DNA of 64,000 nucleotides from Streptomyces melanogenes (lineage in GTDB: Bacteria; Actinomycetota; Actinomycetes; Streptomycetales; Streptomycetaceae): positions 1 through 64,000 of the forward strand of contig NZ_BMTS01000008.1 of NCBI RefSeq assembly GCF_014649795.1, read 5' to 3'. Positions within the stretch are counted from its first letter, which is position 1. Each line of letters begins with the position of its first letter. Under the pieces are notes generated by a model. It saw only the letters and a list, made by a program, of their open reading frames with translations. It was not told where the DNA came from and searched no databases. Below are positions 16,381 through 25,327 of the stretch, piece after piece. The translations under genes were made by a program, and so were the position numbers.

Positions 16381-17322
16381 ATGGGGGCTGGGCACGACCA
16401 CGGACACGCGCACGGCGGACCGGCGCCCACCGGGACGGCCGCCGCGGCCTACAAGGGGCGGCTGCGGGTGGCCCTGTGCATCACGCTGGGCGTGATGGTG
16501 GTCGAGATCGTCGGCGGGCTGCTCGCGGACTCGCTGGCACTGGTCGCGGACGCGGCGCACATGGCCACCGACGCCCTCGGGCTGGCGATGGCGCTGCTCG
16601 CCATCCACTTCGCCAACCGCCCGGCCGGTCACAACCGGACGTTCGGCTACGCCCGCGCCGAGATCCTGGCCGCGCTCGCCAACTGCCTGCTGCTGCTCGG
16701 CGTCGGTGGATACGTGCTGTACGAGGCGGTCCAGCGGTTCGTCGAGCCGGCCGACACCTCGGGGCCGACGACGATCGTTTTCGGCCTGATCGGTCTGGTC
16801 GCCAACATGGTCTCGCTGTCGCTCCTGATCAAGGGCCAGCAGGACAGCCTCAATGTGCGCGGCGCCTTCCTGGAGGTGCTCGCGGACGCGCTCGGCTCGG
16901 TGGCGGTGCTGATCTCGGCGGTGATCATCATGTCGACGGGCTGGCAGGCCGCCGACCCGATCGCCTCGCTGGTGATCGGCCTCATGATCGTCCCGCGTAC
17001 GGTGAAGCTGCTGCGGGAGACGCTGAACGTGCTCCTGGAGGCCGCGCCCAAGGGTGTCGACATGGGCGAGGTGCGCGCCCACATCGTGGCCCTGCCGGGC
17101 GTCGAGGACGTCCACGACCTGCACGCCTGGACGATCACCTCCGGCATGCCGGTGCTCTCCGCCCATGTGGTGGTCAGCCAGGAGGCCCTGGACTCGGTGG
17201 GCCACGAGAAGCTGCTGCACGACCTCCAGGGCTGCCTGGGTGATCACTTCGACGTGGAGCACTGCACCTTCCAGCTGGAGCCGAGCGGCCACGCGGCCCA
17301 CGAGGCCGGGCTCTGCCACTGA
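16381..17322 (+). CDS. zitB: ZitB, zinc exporter of the cation diffusion facilitator family
   Basis: Six-segment CDF transporter of 313 residues that removes excess Zn(II) in exchange for protons. A histidine-rich tail (GHDHGHAHGG, residues 4-13) precedes the membrane domain. The transport-site residues are D50 and the HxxxD pair H60/D64 in segment 2; segment 5 has E and D (LEVLADALGS) where many ZitB proteins have H and D. The cytoplasmic C-terminal domain contains DVHDLHAW. GAGAGG lies ten bases before the ATG. The Zur-like box upstream and position next to idi match S. coelicolor SCO6751. Confidence 0.92.
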   Translation: MGAGHDHGHAHGGPAPTGTAAAAYKGRLRVALCITLGVMVVEIVGGLLADSLALVADAAHMATDALGLAMALLAIHFANRPAGHNRTFGYARAEILAALANCLLLLGVGGYVLYEAVQRFVEPADTSGPTTIVFGLIGLVANMVSLSLLIKGQQDSLNVRGAFLEVLADALGSVAVLISAVIIMSTGWQAADPIASLVIGLMIVPRTVKLLRETLNVLLEAAPKGVDMGEVRAHIVALPGVEDVHDLHAWTITSGMPVLSAHVVVSQEALDSVGHEKLLHDLQGCLGDHFDVEHCTFQLEPSGHAAHEAGLCH

Positions 17323-17327
17323 CCGAC

Positions 17328-17352
17328 AGCGGGCCGGACACCCCGGCTCGCT
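17328..17352 (+). terminator. Hairpin after zitB
   Basis: AGCGGGCCGG / CCGGCTCGCT, ten base pairs with one G-U, five-base loop, starting five bases past the zitB stop. It separates zitB from idi. Confidence 0.55.
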
Positions 17353-17512
17353 CACACGTTCGATGGTTCCGCTTCGGTGCGGCTGGGCACGATCCCTTCT
17401 TCGGTGGTGTCGCGCACCCGACGCATTACGGACATGCGCCGCCCGTCGAAGTGCGGACACGCCGCTTTTGTACGGCAGACTTGGCAGCCGAGGACCGAAG
17501 CGAAGGATGGTT

Positions 17513-18106
17513 ATGCCGACCACACCAGCCACTACGGCGAACAGCTCGTCGAACGGGACCGCCGAAGAGATCATGCTCGAACTGGTCGACGAGAGCGGCA
17601 ATACCATCGGCACCGCGGAGAAGCTCTCCGCCCACCAGGCCCCCGGCAAGCTGCACCGGGCGTTCTCCGTCTTCCTCTTCGACTCCACGGGCAAGCTGCT
17701 GATCCAGCGCCGCGCGCTGGGCAAGTACCACTCCCCCGGCGTCTGGTCGAACACCTGCTGCGGTCACCCCTACCCCGGCGAGTCCCCCTTCGCGGCGGCC
17801 GCCCGGCGCACCCACGAGGAGCTGGGCGTCTCGCCCTCGCTGCTCGCCGAGGCGGGCACGGTCCGCTACAACCACCCGGACCCGGACTCGGGCCTGGTGG
17901 AGCAGGAGTACAACCACCTCTTCGTCGGTCTGGTGCAGGCGCCGGTCAAGGCGGACCCGGAGGAGGTCTACGAGACCGCCTTCGTCTCGCAGCAGGAGCT
18001 GACCGCGCTGCACGAGCGGGCCACCTTCTCCGCGTGGTTCATGACGGTCCTGGACGCGGCCCGGCCCGCGGTCAGGGAGCTCACAGGGCCTGCCGCGGGC
18101 TGGTGA
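17513..18106 (+). CDS. idi: Idi, type 1 isopentenyl-diphosphate delta-isomerase
   Basis: Nudix-fold isomerase of 197 residues interconverting IPP and DMAPP. The catalytic cysteine lies in NTCCGHP (residues 80-86), the Nudix-type glutamates are in RRTHEELG, and the second active-site block is EQEYNHLFVG. The ATG at 17513 is preceded by GAAGGA at suitable spacing; another ATG six bases earlier is too close to it. It is not in the hopanoid operon but about 9 kb away on the opposite strand, and would balance C5 pools for it. Its 3' end overlaps the convergent ATPase gene by 26 bases. Confidence 0.96.
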   Translation: MPTTPATTANSSSNGTAEEIMLELVDESGNTIGTAEKLSAHQAPGKLHRAFSVFLFDSTGKLLIQRRALGKYHSPGVWSNTCCGHPYPGESPFAAAARRTHEELGVSPSLLAEAGTVRYNHPDPDSGLVEQEYNHLFVGLVQAPVKADPEEVYETAFVSQQELTALHERATFSAWFMTVLDAARPAVRELTGPAAGW

Positions 18107-18581
18107 CCGCGCCGGGGACCGGGGCCAGCGGCAGGGCCACCCAGATGATCTTGCCGCCGCTCGCGGTCTGCTCGACGTCGCAGGCCCCGCCCGCCTCACA
18201 GGTGATCTCGCGCACCAGCAGCAGTCCGCGCCCGCCGGTCTGGCCGTAGTCGGTCTCCAGCGCCTTGGGGCGGTAGGGGTGGTTGTCCTCCACCGAGACC
18301 CGGATCCACTCGGCGCCGATGGCGACCTCCACGGCCACCTGCGGGGAGAGCAGGGCCGCGTGCTTGACCGCGTTGGTGACCAGCTCGGAGACGATCAGCA
18401 GAAGGCCCTGGACGAGGTCGTCGTGGACCGGCACGCCCTGCCGGCGCAGCAGGTCGCGCACGGCGTGCCGGGCCTGCGGGACCGAGGCGTCGACGGCGGG
18501 TGCCGTGAAGCGCCAGACTCCCTCGTACGGGAACGGCCTGGCCGGCGCGGCGTCGGGTGGCACGCTCCCGCGGATCTCCAT
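18081..18581 (-). CDS. GHKL-type ATP-binding regulatory protein (anti-sigma/SpoIIAB-like)
   Basis: Protein of 166 residues consisting of a single HATPase_c-like domain. The N-box is SELVTNAVKHA and the G-box is GRGLLLV; no histidine phospho-acceptor domain is present. Streptomyces have many such RsbW/SpoIIAB-like kinases that bind sigma factors or anti-anti-sigma proteins. No sigma factor or antagonist gene adjoins it, so the partner is unknown. Start is the ATG at 18581. The gene faces idi and overlaps its last 26 bases. Confidence 0.85.
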   Translation of the reverse strand: MEIRGSVPPDAAPARPFPYEGVWRFTAPAVDASVPQARHAVRDLLRRQGVPVHDDLVQGLLLIVSELVTNAVKHAALLSPQVAVEVAIGAEWIRVSVEDNHPYRPKALETDYGQTGGRGLLLVREITCEAGGACDVEQTASGGKIIWVALPLAPVPGAVTSPRQAL

Positions 18582-18715
18582 GTTCCGGCACCCACCCTCG
18601 CACTCGGCTGTCAGGCTCTTCGGTAACGAGTGTTGAGAGTGGGATGGTCCGGACCGGGCGACTGAACAGAAGTCAGCGCGTATCGACGCCTTCTGATCTC
18701 AATCGCCCGCCGATG

Positions 18716-19384
18716 TCACTTCCGAAAACGTCCCTGATCGCTGTCTGACGGCTTTGCCACGGCTTGCGGGGGTGTCTGCGGTACGGGTTCGGGCTCCCGG
18801 GCGTCGGTGTCCGCGAGCCCGTCCGTCACCAGGCCCACGATCCGCCGGCCGCCGACGCCGAGCGCGATCAGGCCGAGGCCGTCGAAGAGCAGGCCGAGCG
18901 AGAAGAAGCAGCCGATCACATAGCGGCTGCTGCTCGGCCAGCTCGCAAGGACCAGCACCCCGAGCAGCACGCCGAAGGCGCCCTGCACCAGCGTCCAGCC
19001 CATCTGCGGCCCGCGCACCACCACGCTGCCCGCGAGCCGGAACACCCCGCCGGTGAGGAAGAGCAGCGCGGCGAACATGGTCAGCGCCTCGGCCGAGCCC
19101 TCCGGGCGGCGGATGACCACCACACCGGCCGCGATGTTCAGGGCCGCGACCACCACGCCGAGCCAGAAGAAGTTCGCGCCGCGCGACTGGATCGCGTGCA
19201 TCAGCCCGACCACGCCGCCCACCAGCAGCAGCCAGCCGAACAGGAGCATCGAGGTGAGGGTCGCCACGCCTGTGTAGACGAGTCCGACCAGGCCCGCGAG
19301 GGCGAGGACCGCGCCGAGGACGGTCAGCCGTCCGAAACTGCGGCGGAGCTTCCTGCTGTCGCGTGCGGTTGCGGGTGCGGCCAT
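18716..19384 (-). CDS. HdeD-family integral membrane protein
   Basis: Membrane protein of 222 residues with about six hydrophobic helices arranged as three pairs, the HdeD/DUF308 pattern, for example LTVLGAVLALAGLVGLVYTG and LLFGWLLLVGGVVGLMHAI. The N-terminus is short and basic and the C-terminal 40 residues are polar and proline-rich. In enterobacteria HdeD is linked to acid resistance; no role is established for the streptomycete members. ATG at 19384 is preceded by GAGGAGA. It is divergent from the crotonase gene with 75 bases between starts. Confidence 0.83.
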   Translation of the reverse strand: MAAPATARDSRKLRRSFGRLTVLGAVLALAGLVGLVYTGVATLTSMLLFGWLLLVGGVVGLMHAIQSRGANFFWLGVVVAALNIAAGVVVIRRPEGSAEALTMFAALLFLTGGVFRLAGSVVVRGPQMGWTLVQGAFGVLLGVLVLASWPSSSRYVIGCFFSLGLLFDGLGLIALGVGGRRIVGLVTDGLADTDAREPEPVPQTPPQAVAKPSDSDQGRFRK

Positions 19385-19459
19385 CAGCGTCTCCTCGTGG
19401 CATCGCCGGTCGTCCCCCTCTTGATCATAGGAGCGGCCCGCCCGGATAGCATCCGGCGC

Positions 19460-20215
19460 ATGGAGCCGCAGCTGGAGCACACCGTGGCGGACGGGGTGGC
19501 CACCGTCGTCATCAGCAACCCCGCCAAGCGCAACGCGATGACGGCCGGGATGTGGCGGGCACTGCCGCCGCTGCTCGACGGGCTGGCCGCCGACCCGGAC
19601 GTGCGGGCCCTGGTGCTGACCGGCGCCGGGCCGACGTTCTGCGCGGGCGCGGACATCTCCTCGCTGCGCGCGCCCAGGCCGGGCGAGGACCCGCAGTCGC
19701 TCGCGGTGGCGGCCGAGGAGGCGCTCGCCGCCTTCCCCAAGCCGACGCTGGCCGCCGTGCGCGGCTACTGCGTGGGCGGCGGCTGCCAGCTCGCGGCCGC
19801 CTGCGACCTGCGCTTCGCGGAGGAGGGCGCCTCGTTCGGGATCACGCCCGCCAAGCTCGGCATCGTCTACGCGTCGTCCTCGACCCGGCGGCTGGCCGCC
19901 CTGGTGGGGCCTTCGACCGCCAAGTACCTGCTGTTCTCGGCCGAGTTGATCGACTCGGCGCGGGCGCTGCGGACCGGCCTGGTGGACGAGGTGCTGCCGG
20001 CCGGTGAACTGGACAAGCGGGTGGCCGAGTTCACCCGCGTCCTCGCCGCCCGCTCCCAGCTGACCCAGGCGGCGGCCAAGGAGTTCGCGAACGGCCGCAC
20101 CGACCGGGACGCGTACTGGCGGGAGCAGGCGCGCGGCAGCGGCGACACCGCCGAGGGCGTCGCCGCGTTCCTGGAGCGCCGGGCCCCGCGCTTCACCTGG
20201 ACCGCCTCGGGCTGA
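19460..20215 (+). CDS. Enoyl-CoA hydratase/isomerase (crotonase) family protein without the usual catalytic glutamates
   Basis: Crotonase-fold protein of 251 residues. The oxyanion-hole segments CAGADISSL (61-69) and YCVGGGCQLAAACD are present, so a CoA thioester is the likely ligand. Of the two glutamates used by true enoyl-CoA hydratases, the first is Gln110 and the second aligns with Pro130 (ITPAKLG), so hydration by the standard mechanism is unlikely. It may be an isomerase, decarboxylase or hydrolase. There is no ribosome site; TAGCAT at 19447-19452 ends seven bases before the ATG, suggesting a leaderless transcript. Confidence 0.85.
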   Translation: MEPQLEHTVADGVATVVISNPAKRNAMTAGMWRALPPLLDGLAADPDVRALVLTGAGPTFCAGADISSLRAPRPGEDPQSLAVAAEEALAAFPKPTLAAVRGYCVGGGCQLAAACDLRFAEEGASFGITPAKLGIVYASSSTRRLAALVGPSTAKYLLFSAELIDSARALRTGLVDEVLPAGELDKRVAEFTRVLAARSQLTQAAAKEFANGRTDRDAYWREQARGSGDTAEGVAAFLERRAPRFTWTASG

Positions 20216-20221
20216 GCCGCG

Positions 20222-20857
20222 CTACCGCACGACGGCGTGGCCCCCCGAGCGCAGCCTGGCCACCAGATCGGCGGGGGCCTTGAGGGGCGAGCCCGCGTCG
20301 TAGGGCGGCTGCGGGTCGTACTCGGTCAGCAGCTGCACGGCCTGCGCGAACTCGTCGCCCGCGAGGCGGCCGACCAGGGTGAGCCCCATGTCGATGCCGG
20401 AGGAGACCCCGGCGGCGGTGATGTACTTGCCGTCGACGACCACGCGCTCGCCGGTCGGCTCGGCGCCCAGCGCGGCCAGGGTGTCGTAGCCGAGCCAGTG
20501 CGTGGTGGCGCGCCGGCCCGTCAGCAGCCCGGCCCCCGCGAGCAGGATCGAGCCGGTGCAGACCGACGTCGTCCAGGTGGTGGTGGCGTCGACGGTACGC
20601 AGCCAGTCGGCCAGGGCCGCGTTGCGCAGCGTCTCCTCGGTGCCGGGGCCGCCCGGGACGACCACGATGTCCGGGGTGCGCACCTCGTCGAGGGACTTCT
20701 CGGCCACCAGGCGCAGGCTGCCCTTGTCGTTGGTCACCGGACCTGCCTGCTCGGCGACGAAGACCGTCTCGGCGTCGGGCAGGCGGCAGAGCATCTCGTA
20801 CGGGCCGATGGCGTCCAGCGAGGTGAAGCGGTCGTAGAGCAGGATGGCGATCTGCAT
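20222..20857 (-). CDS. DJ-1/PfpI family protein, isonitrile-hydratase-like
   Basis: Single-domain DJ-1/PfpI protein of 211 residues. The nucleophile elbow is TSVCTGS with Cys100, and the acidic partner lies near the N-terminus in FTSLDAIGPYEML. The pattern of VVPGGPG followed by SVCTGSILLAGAGLL resembles Pseudomonas isonitrile hydratase and the sensor half of GlxA regulators. It ends six bases after the crotonase stop on the other strand and lies 29 bases downstream of the GlxA-type regulator, so the two are probably cotranscribed. Confidence 0.85.
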   Translation of the reverse strand: MQIAILLYDRFTSLDAIGPYEMLCRLPDAETVFVAEQAGPVTNDKGSLRLVAEKSLDEVRTPDIVVVPGGPGTEETLRNAALADWLRTVDATTTWTTSVCTGSILLAGAGLLTGRRATTHWLGYDTLAALGAEPTGERVVVDGKYITAAGVSSGIDMGLTLVGRLAGDEFAQAVQLLTEYDPQPPYDAGSPLKAPADLVARLRSGGHAVVR

Positions 20858-20886
20858 CGGGTTCCTCTCGGGGTGGGGCGGACAGG

Positions 20887-21849
20887 TCAGCCGGCGGGGT
20901 GGAACCGGCGCCGGTACTCGGCGGGCGCGGTGCCCAGGGACTTGAGGAAGGCGCGGCGCATGGCCTCGGGGGTGCCGTAGCCGCAGGCGCGGGAGATCTC
21001 CTCGACTCCGTCGGCGGTGTCCTCCAGCAGCCGCCGGGCGTGCTCGACGCGGACGCGCTCGACGTAGCGGCCGGGCGTCGTCCCGGTCTCGGCCTGGAAG
21101 GCGCGGGCGAAGTGGCGCGGCGAGAGCCGGGCGCGGGCGGCCAGCGCGTCCACCGAGAGGTCCTCGCCGGGGTGCTCGGTGATCCAGTGCTGCACCTCGC
21201 GCAGCGGCTCGCGCCGGGCGGTCTGGGCGGAGAGCTGGGCGCTGAACTGGGCCTGGTTGCCCGGGCGGCGCAGGAACACCACCAGGTGCCGGGCGACCGT
21301 GAGCGCGGCCTCGCGCCCCAGGTCCTCCTCGACGAGCGCGAGGGAGAGGTCGATCCCGGCCGTCACCCCGGCCGAGGTGGCCACGTTCCCGTCGCGTACG
21401 TAGATGGGGTCGGGCTCGACGGTGACCTTCGGGTGGCGGCGCGCGAGGGATTCGCAGTACGCCCAGTGGGTGGTCGCGCGGCGGCCGTCGAGCAGCCCCG
21501 CCTCCGCGAGGAGCTCGGCCCCGGTGCAGACGGAGACCAGCCGTTCGGCCCGGGGCCCGTGCTCGCGCAGCCAGGCGATCAGGGCCGGGTCCGGGGCGCG
21601 GGTGCCGCTGCCGCCCGGCACCAGCAGGGTGTGCGGCTCGGGCGCCTCGGCCAGGGCGAAGTCCGGGACGAGGGTGAGCCGGCTGGAGCTGCGGACCGGG
21701 CCGCCGTCCAGCGAGGCGGTGCGGACGCGGTACTCGTCGCCGACGGCCCGGGCGAAGTGGCCGGCCCCCGTGAAGACCTCCATGGGACCGGTGACGTCCA
21801 GGCTCTGGACGTCCTCGAAGAGGACGATGAGGACGGTTCGCTGTGCCAT
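20887..21849 (-). CDS. GlxA-family transcriptional regulator (DJ-1/PfpI plus AraC HTH)
   Basis: Regulator of 320 residues in two parts: an N-terminal DJ-1/PfpI domain (1-190) with Cys108 in VSVCTGAELLAEAGLL, and a C-terminal AraC/XylS double helix-turn-helix (about 215-315), including ARARLSPRHFARAFQAETG and ISRACGYGTPEAMRRAF. Such proteins sense small metabolites through the first domain. The ATG at 21849 is chosen because the conserved QRTVLIVLFEDVQSLDVTG begins directly after it. The downstream single-domain DJ-1 protein may be its target or share its ligand. Confidence 0.9.
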   Translation of the reverse strand: MAQRTVLIVLFEDVQSLDVTGPMEVFTGAGHFARAVGDEYRVRTASLDGGPVRSSSRLTLVPDFALAEAPEPHTLLVPGGSGTRAPDPALIAWLREHGPRAERLVSVCTGAELLAEAGLLDGRRATTHWAYCESLARRHPKVTVEPDPIYVRDGNVATSAGVTAGIDLSLALVEEDLGREAALTVARHLVVFLRRPGNQAQFSAQLSAQTARREPLREVQHWITEHPGEDLSVDALAARARLSPRHFARAFQAETGTTPGRYVERVRVEHARRLLEDTADGVEEISRACGYGTPEAMRRAFLKSLGTAPAEYRRRFHPAG

Positions 21850-21945
21850 GCCCACGATTCTTCGGGGCGCCCGGGGTGTCCGCAATGACGAGTACCCCAC
21901 CTTTCCTGCCACCGCGCGCCCGTCCCGTCCGGGGACTTCACGCCG

Positions 21946-21965
21946 TACCGACCAGTCGGTAACCT
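21946..21965 (+). promoter_or_regulatory. TetR-type operator overlapping a -10 element
   Basis: TACCGACCAGTCGGTA at 21946-21961 has perfect seven-base arms around CA, the form favoured by TetR-family repressors. It runs into TAACCT (21960-21965), a -10-like hexamer six bases before the ATG of the next gene, so bound repressor would block a leaderless promoter. No TetR gene is in the window. Confidence 0.6.
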
Positions 21966-21971
21966 GCGGGT

Positions 21972-22835
21972 ATGACGTCTCTCCCGCCGCGCGCCGGCCG
22001 CCACTGCCACAACTCCGTCAACCCGCTGCACTCGACGGTCTACTTCTCCCCCGACTACACCAAGGAGCTCGTGGCGCTCGGCATCGAGGACGAGCGCGCC
22101 TCCTACTTCGCGGGGCGCGCCGCCGCGATGGGCGCGGTCGGCCCGGGCACGATCACGGCCACGTTCTACAACTTCAACCACGAGCTGGTCGCCCGGCACG
22201 TGCCCGCCGTCTGGGACATCGCCTCCCCCGAGGCGGTCCTCGCCGCCCGGCTGCGGGCCGTCGACAGCACCCTGCGGCGCCTGCTCGGCGACGACGTGGT
22301 CGCCTCCCCGGAGATGGCCGAGGCCGCCCGCCTCGCCCTGCGCGCCGCCGAGGGCTGCACCCGCCACGCCCGGCCGCTGTACGCCGCCCACGCCGACCTG
22401 CCGGTGCCCGAGGAACCGCACCTGGCGTACTGGCACGCGGCGACGCTGCTGCGCGAGCACCGGGGCGACGGCCACCTCATGGCGCTGCTCGACGCGGCAC
22501 TCGACCCGCTGGAGGCACTGGTCAGCCACACCGCCACCGGCAAGGGCATGGCGCCGCGCTGGGTGATCGCCTCGCGCGGCTGGCGGCGCTCCGACTGGGA
22601 GGCGGCGCAGGAACGGCTGCGCGGGCGCGGGATCCTGGACGCCGAGGGCGAGTTGACCGAGGCGGGCACCGCGCTGCGCGCCGAGGTCGAGGAGCGCACG
22701 GACCGGCTCGACCTGGGCCCGTACGAGCTGCTCGGAGCGGACGGCGTGGCCCGGCTGACCGAGCTGGCCCGGGGCTTCCTGATGACGGCGCTGGCGGCGG
22801 GCGCGTTCCCGGCCGACCTCACCGGCAAGGGCTGA
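21972..22835 (+). CDS. SCO6745-family (SalK-like) protein
   Basis: Protein of 287 residues. I recognise it as the SCO6745/SalK-like group from segments LHSTVYFSPDY, YFAGRAAAMG, FYNFNHELV and YWHAATLLREHRGDGH. The C-terminal third looks like a winged helix (WEAAQERLRGRGILDAEGEL), which may be DNA- or ligand-binding. Biochemical function is not known to me. The gene is divergent from the GlxA regulator, has no ribosome site, and sits under the palindrome at 21946-21961. Confidence 0.78.
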   Translation: MTSLPPRAGRHCHNSVNPLHSTVYFSPDYTKELVALGIEDERASYFAGRAAAMGAVGPGTITATFYNFNHELVARHVPAVWDIASPEAVLAARLRAVDSTLRRLLGDDVVASPEMAEAARLALRAAEGCTRHARPLYAAHADLPVPEEPHLAYWHAATLLREHRGDGHLMALLDAALDPLEALVSHTATGKGMAPRWVIASRGWRRSDWEAAQERLRGRGILDAEGELTEAGTALRAEVEERTDRLDLGPYELLGADGVARLTELARGFLMTALAAGAFPADLTGKG

Positions 22836-22901
22836 CCGCCGATTGTCGGTGCCGCCTGCCACAATGGCGCCTCAAGCTCTGCGAGAAGGCGGTACGGGAT
22901 C

Positions 22902-25271
22902 GTGACGACGTCCATCGAAGGCAGGATCGCCGAGGAACTCGGCGTACGGGAGCGGCAGGTGAAGGCCGCCGTCGAGCTGCTCGACGGAGGGTCGACCGTG
23001 CCGTTCATCGCGCGCTACCGCAAGGAAGCGACCGAGATGCTCGACGACGCCCAGCTGCGCACCCTGGAGGAGCGGCTGCGGTATCTGCGCGAGCTGGAGG
23101 ACCGCCGCACGGCGGTCCTCGACTCCGTACGCGAGCAGGGCAAGCTCACCGAGGAGCTGGAGCGGCAGATCCGCGCCGCCGACACCAAGGCGCGCCTGGA
23201 GGACATCTACCTGCCCTTCAAGCCCAAGCGCCGCACCAAGGCGCAGATCGCGCGCGAGGCGGGCCTGGAACCGCTGGCGCAGGGCCTGCTCACCGACCCG
23301 TCGGTGGAGCCGCTGGCCGCCGCGGCCGCGTTCGTCGACGCGGACAAGGGCGTCGCGGACCCGGCGGCGGCCCTGGAGGGCGCCCGCGCCATCCTCACCG
23401 AGCGGTTCTCCGAGGACGCCGACCTGATCGGCGAGGTGCGCGAGCGGATGTGGGCCAAGGGCCGCCTCGCGGCCAAGGTGCGCGAGGGCAAGGAGGAGGC
23501 GGGCGCCAAGTTCGCCGACTACTTCGACTTCACCGAGCCGTTCACGGCGCTGCCCTCGCACCGGGTCCTGGCGATGCTGCGCGGCGAGAAGGAGGAGGTC
23601 CTCGACCTCGTCCTGGAGCCCGAGGAGCCGTCGGAGGTGCCCGGCCCCTCGGCGTACGAGAACATGGTGGCGCGCCGCTTCGGCATCGCGGACCGGGGCC
23701 GGCCGGGCGACAAGTGGCTGGCCGACACCGTCCGTTGGGCCTGGCGCACCCGGATCCTGGTCCACCTCGGCATCGACCTGCGGCTGCGGCTGCGCACGGC
23801 CGCCGAGGACGAGGCGGTGCGGGTCTTCGCGTCGAACCTGCGCGACCTGCTGCTCGCCGCCCCGGCCGGGACGCGCGCGACGCTGGGGCTCGACCCCGGG
23901 TTCCGTACGGGCGTGAAGGTGGCCGTCGTGGACGCGACGGGCAAGGTCGTGGCGACGGACGTGATCTACCCGCACGTCCCGGCCAACAAGTGGGACCAGG
24001 CGCTGGCCAAGCTGGCGGGCCTCGCCAAGGAGCACGCGGTCGAGCTGATCGCCATCGGCAACGGCACGGCGTCCCGCGAGACCGACAAGCTCGCCGGTGA
24101 ACTGATCACCAAGCACCCCGAGTTGAAGCTCACCAAGGTGATGGTGTCGGAGGCGGGCGCCTCGGTGTACTCGGCGTCGGCGTTCGCCTCGCAGGAGCTG
24201 CCCGACATGGACGTGTCGCTGCGCGGCGCGGTCTCCATCGCCCGCCGCCTCCAGGACCCGCTCGCCGAGCTGGTCAAGATCGACCCCAAGTCGATCGGCG
24301 TCGGCCAGTACCAGCACGACCTCTCCGAGGTGAAGCTCTCGCGCTCGCTCGACGCGGTCGTGGAGGACTGTGTGAACGGGGTGGGCGTGGACGTCAACAC
24401 CGCGTCCGCGCCGCTCCTCTCGCGCGTCTCGGGCATCGGCGCCGGACTCGCCGAGAACATCGTGGCGCACCGCGACGCCAACGGCCCGTTCCGCTCGCGC
24501 AGGGCGCTGAAGGACGTGGCCCGCCTGGGCCCGAAGGCGTACGAGCAGTGCGCGGGCTTCCTGCGGATCCGCGGCGGCGACGACCCGCTGGACTCGTCCA
24601 GCGTGCACCCCGAGGCGTATCCGGTGGTGCGCCGGATGGTGAAGTCCACGGGCAGCGAGGTGGCGGCGCTCATCGGCAACACGGCGGTGCTGCGGTCGCT
24701 GCGGGCCGACACGTTCGTGGACGAGACGTTCGGTCTGCCGACCGTCACGGACATCCTGCGCGAGCTGGAGAAGCCCGGGCGCGACCCCCGGCCCGCCTTC
24801 AAGACGGCGACCTTCAAGGAGGGCGTCGAGAAGATCGGCGACCTGGAGCCGGGGATGGTCCTTGAGGGCGTGGTGACGAACGTGGCGGCGTTCGGCGCGT
24901 TCATCGACATCGGGGTGCACCAGGACGGGCTCGCGCATGTGTCGGCGCTGTCCAAGACGTTTGTGAAGGACCCGCGCGAGGTGGTGAAGCCGGGGGACAT
25001 CGTCAAGGTGAAGGTGCTTGATGTGGATGTGCCGCGTAAGCGGATTTCTTTGACGCTGCGGTTGGATGACGAGGCGAGCGCCGGCGCCTCGGGCGGCGGG
25101 CCGAAGCGGGAGGAGCGGGGTGGGCGGCCCCCGCGGCAGCGTCAGCAGCAGCGGCGCGGTGGCGGTGACCGGGACCGTGGTGGTCGTCAGTCGGCGCCGC
25201 CTCCGGCGAATGGGGCGATGGCGGATGCCCTTCGCAAGGCGGGGTTGCTGGATCCGAAGGGGCGCCGCTGA
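22902..25271 (+). CDS. tex: Tex, S1 RNA-binding transcription accessory protein
   Basis: Protein of 789 residues with the full Tex plan: N-terminal helical region, YqgF/RNase-H-like domain beginning near LGLDPGFRTGVKVAVVD (about 329), helix-hairpin-helix pair (NTASAPLLSRVSGIGAGLAE), and an S1 RNA-binding domain near 640-710 (GMVLEGVVTNVAAFGAFIDI). A basic Arg/Gln/Gly-rich tail follows, then a conserved MADALRKAGLL end. Tex proteins associate with the transcription machinery and RNA. The GTG at 22902 follows GAGAAGG. The gene stands alone. Confidence 0.95.
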   Translation: MTTSIEGRIAEELGVRERQVKAAVELLDGGSTVPFIARYRKEATEMLDDAQLRTLEERLRYLRELEDRRTAVLDSVREQGKLTEELERQIRAADTKARLEDIYLPFKPKRRTKAQIAREAGLEPLAQGLLTDPSVEPLAAAAAFVDADKGVADPAAALEGARAILTERFSEDADLIGEVRERMWAKGRLAAKVREGKEEAGAKFADYFDFTEPFTALPSHRVLAMLRGEKEEVLDLVLEPEEPSEVPGPSAYENMVARRFGIADRGRPGDKWLADTVRWAWRTRILVHLGIDLRLRLRTAAEDEAVRVFASNLRDLLLAAPAGTRATLGLDPGFRTGVKVAVVDATGKVVATDVIYPHVPANKWDQALAKLAGLAKEHAVELIAIGNGTASRETDKLAGELITKHPELKLTKVMVSEAGASVYSASAFASQELPDMDVSLRGAVSIARRLQDPLAELVKIDPKSIGVGQYQHDLSEVKLSRSLDAVVEDCVNGVGVDVNTASAPLLSRVSGIGAGLAENIVAHRDANGPFRSRRALKDVARLGPKAYEQCAGFLRIRGGDDPLDSSSVHPEAYPVVRRMVKSTGSEVAALIGNTAVLRSLRADTFVDETFGLPTVTDILRELEKPGRDPRPAFKTATFKEGVEKIGDLEPGMVLEGVVTNVAAFGAFIDIGVHQDGLAHVSALSKTFVKDPREVVKPGDIVKVKVLDVDVPRKRISLTLRLDDEASAGASGGGPKREERGGRPPRQRQQQRRGGGDRDRGGRQSAPPPANGAMADALRKAGLLDPKGRR

Positions 25272-25327
25272 GGGGGGCGGGCGGGGTGGAGCGGTGCCCG
25301 GGGACGGGGTGCCGCTGTGCCCACCCT

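Noticed and set aside
21404..24100. Plus-strand open frame of 898 codons
   Set aside because: A GC-driven shadow overlapping the GlxA regulator, the SCO6745-type gene and tex; its composition is Arg/Gly/Pro-rich with no domain.
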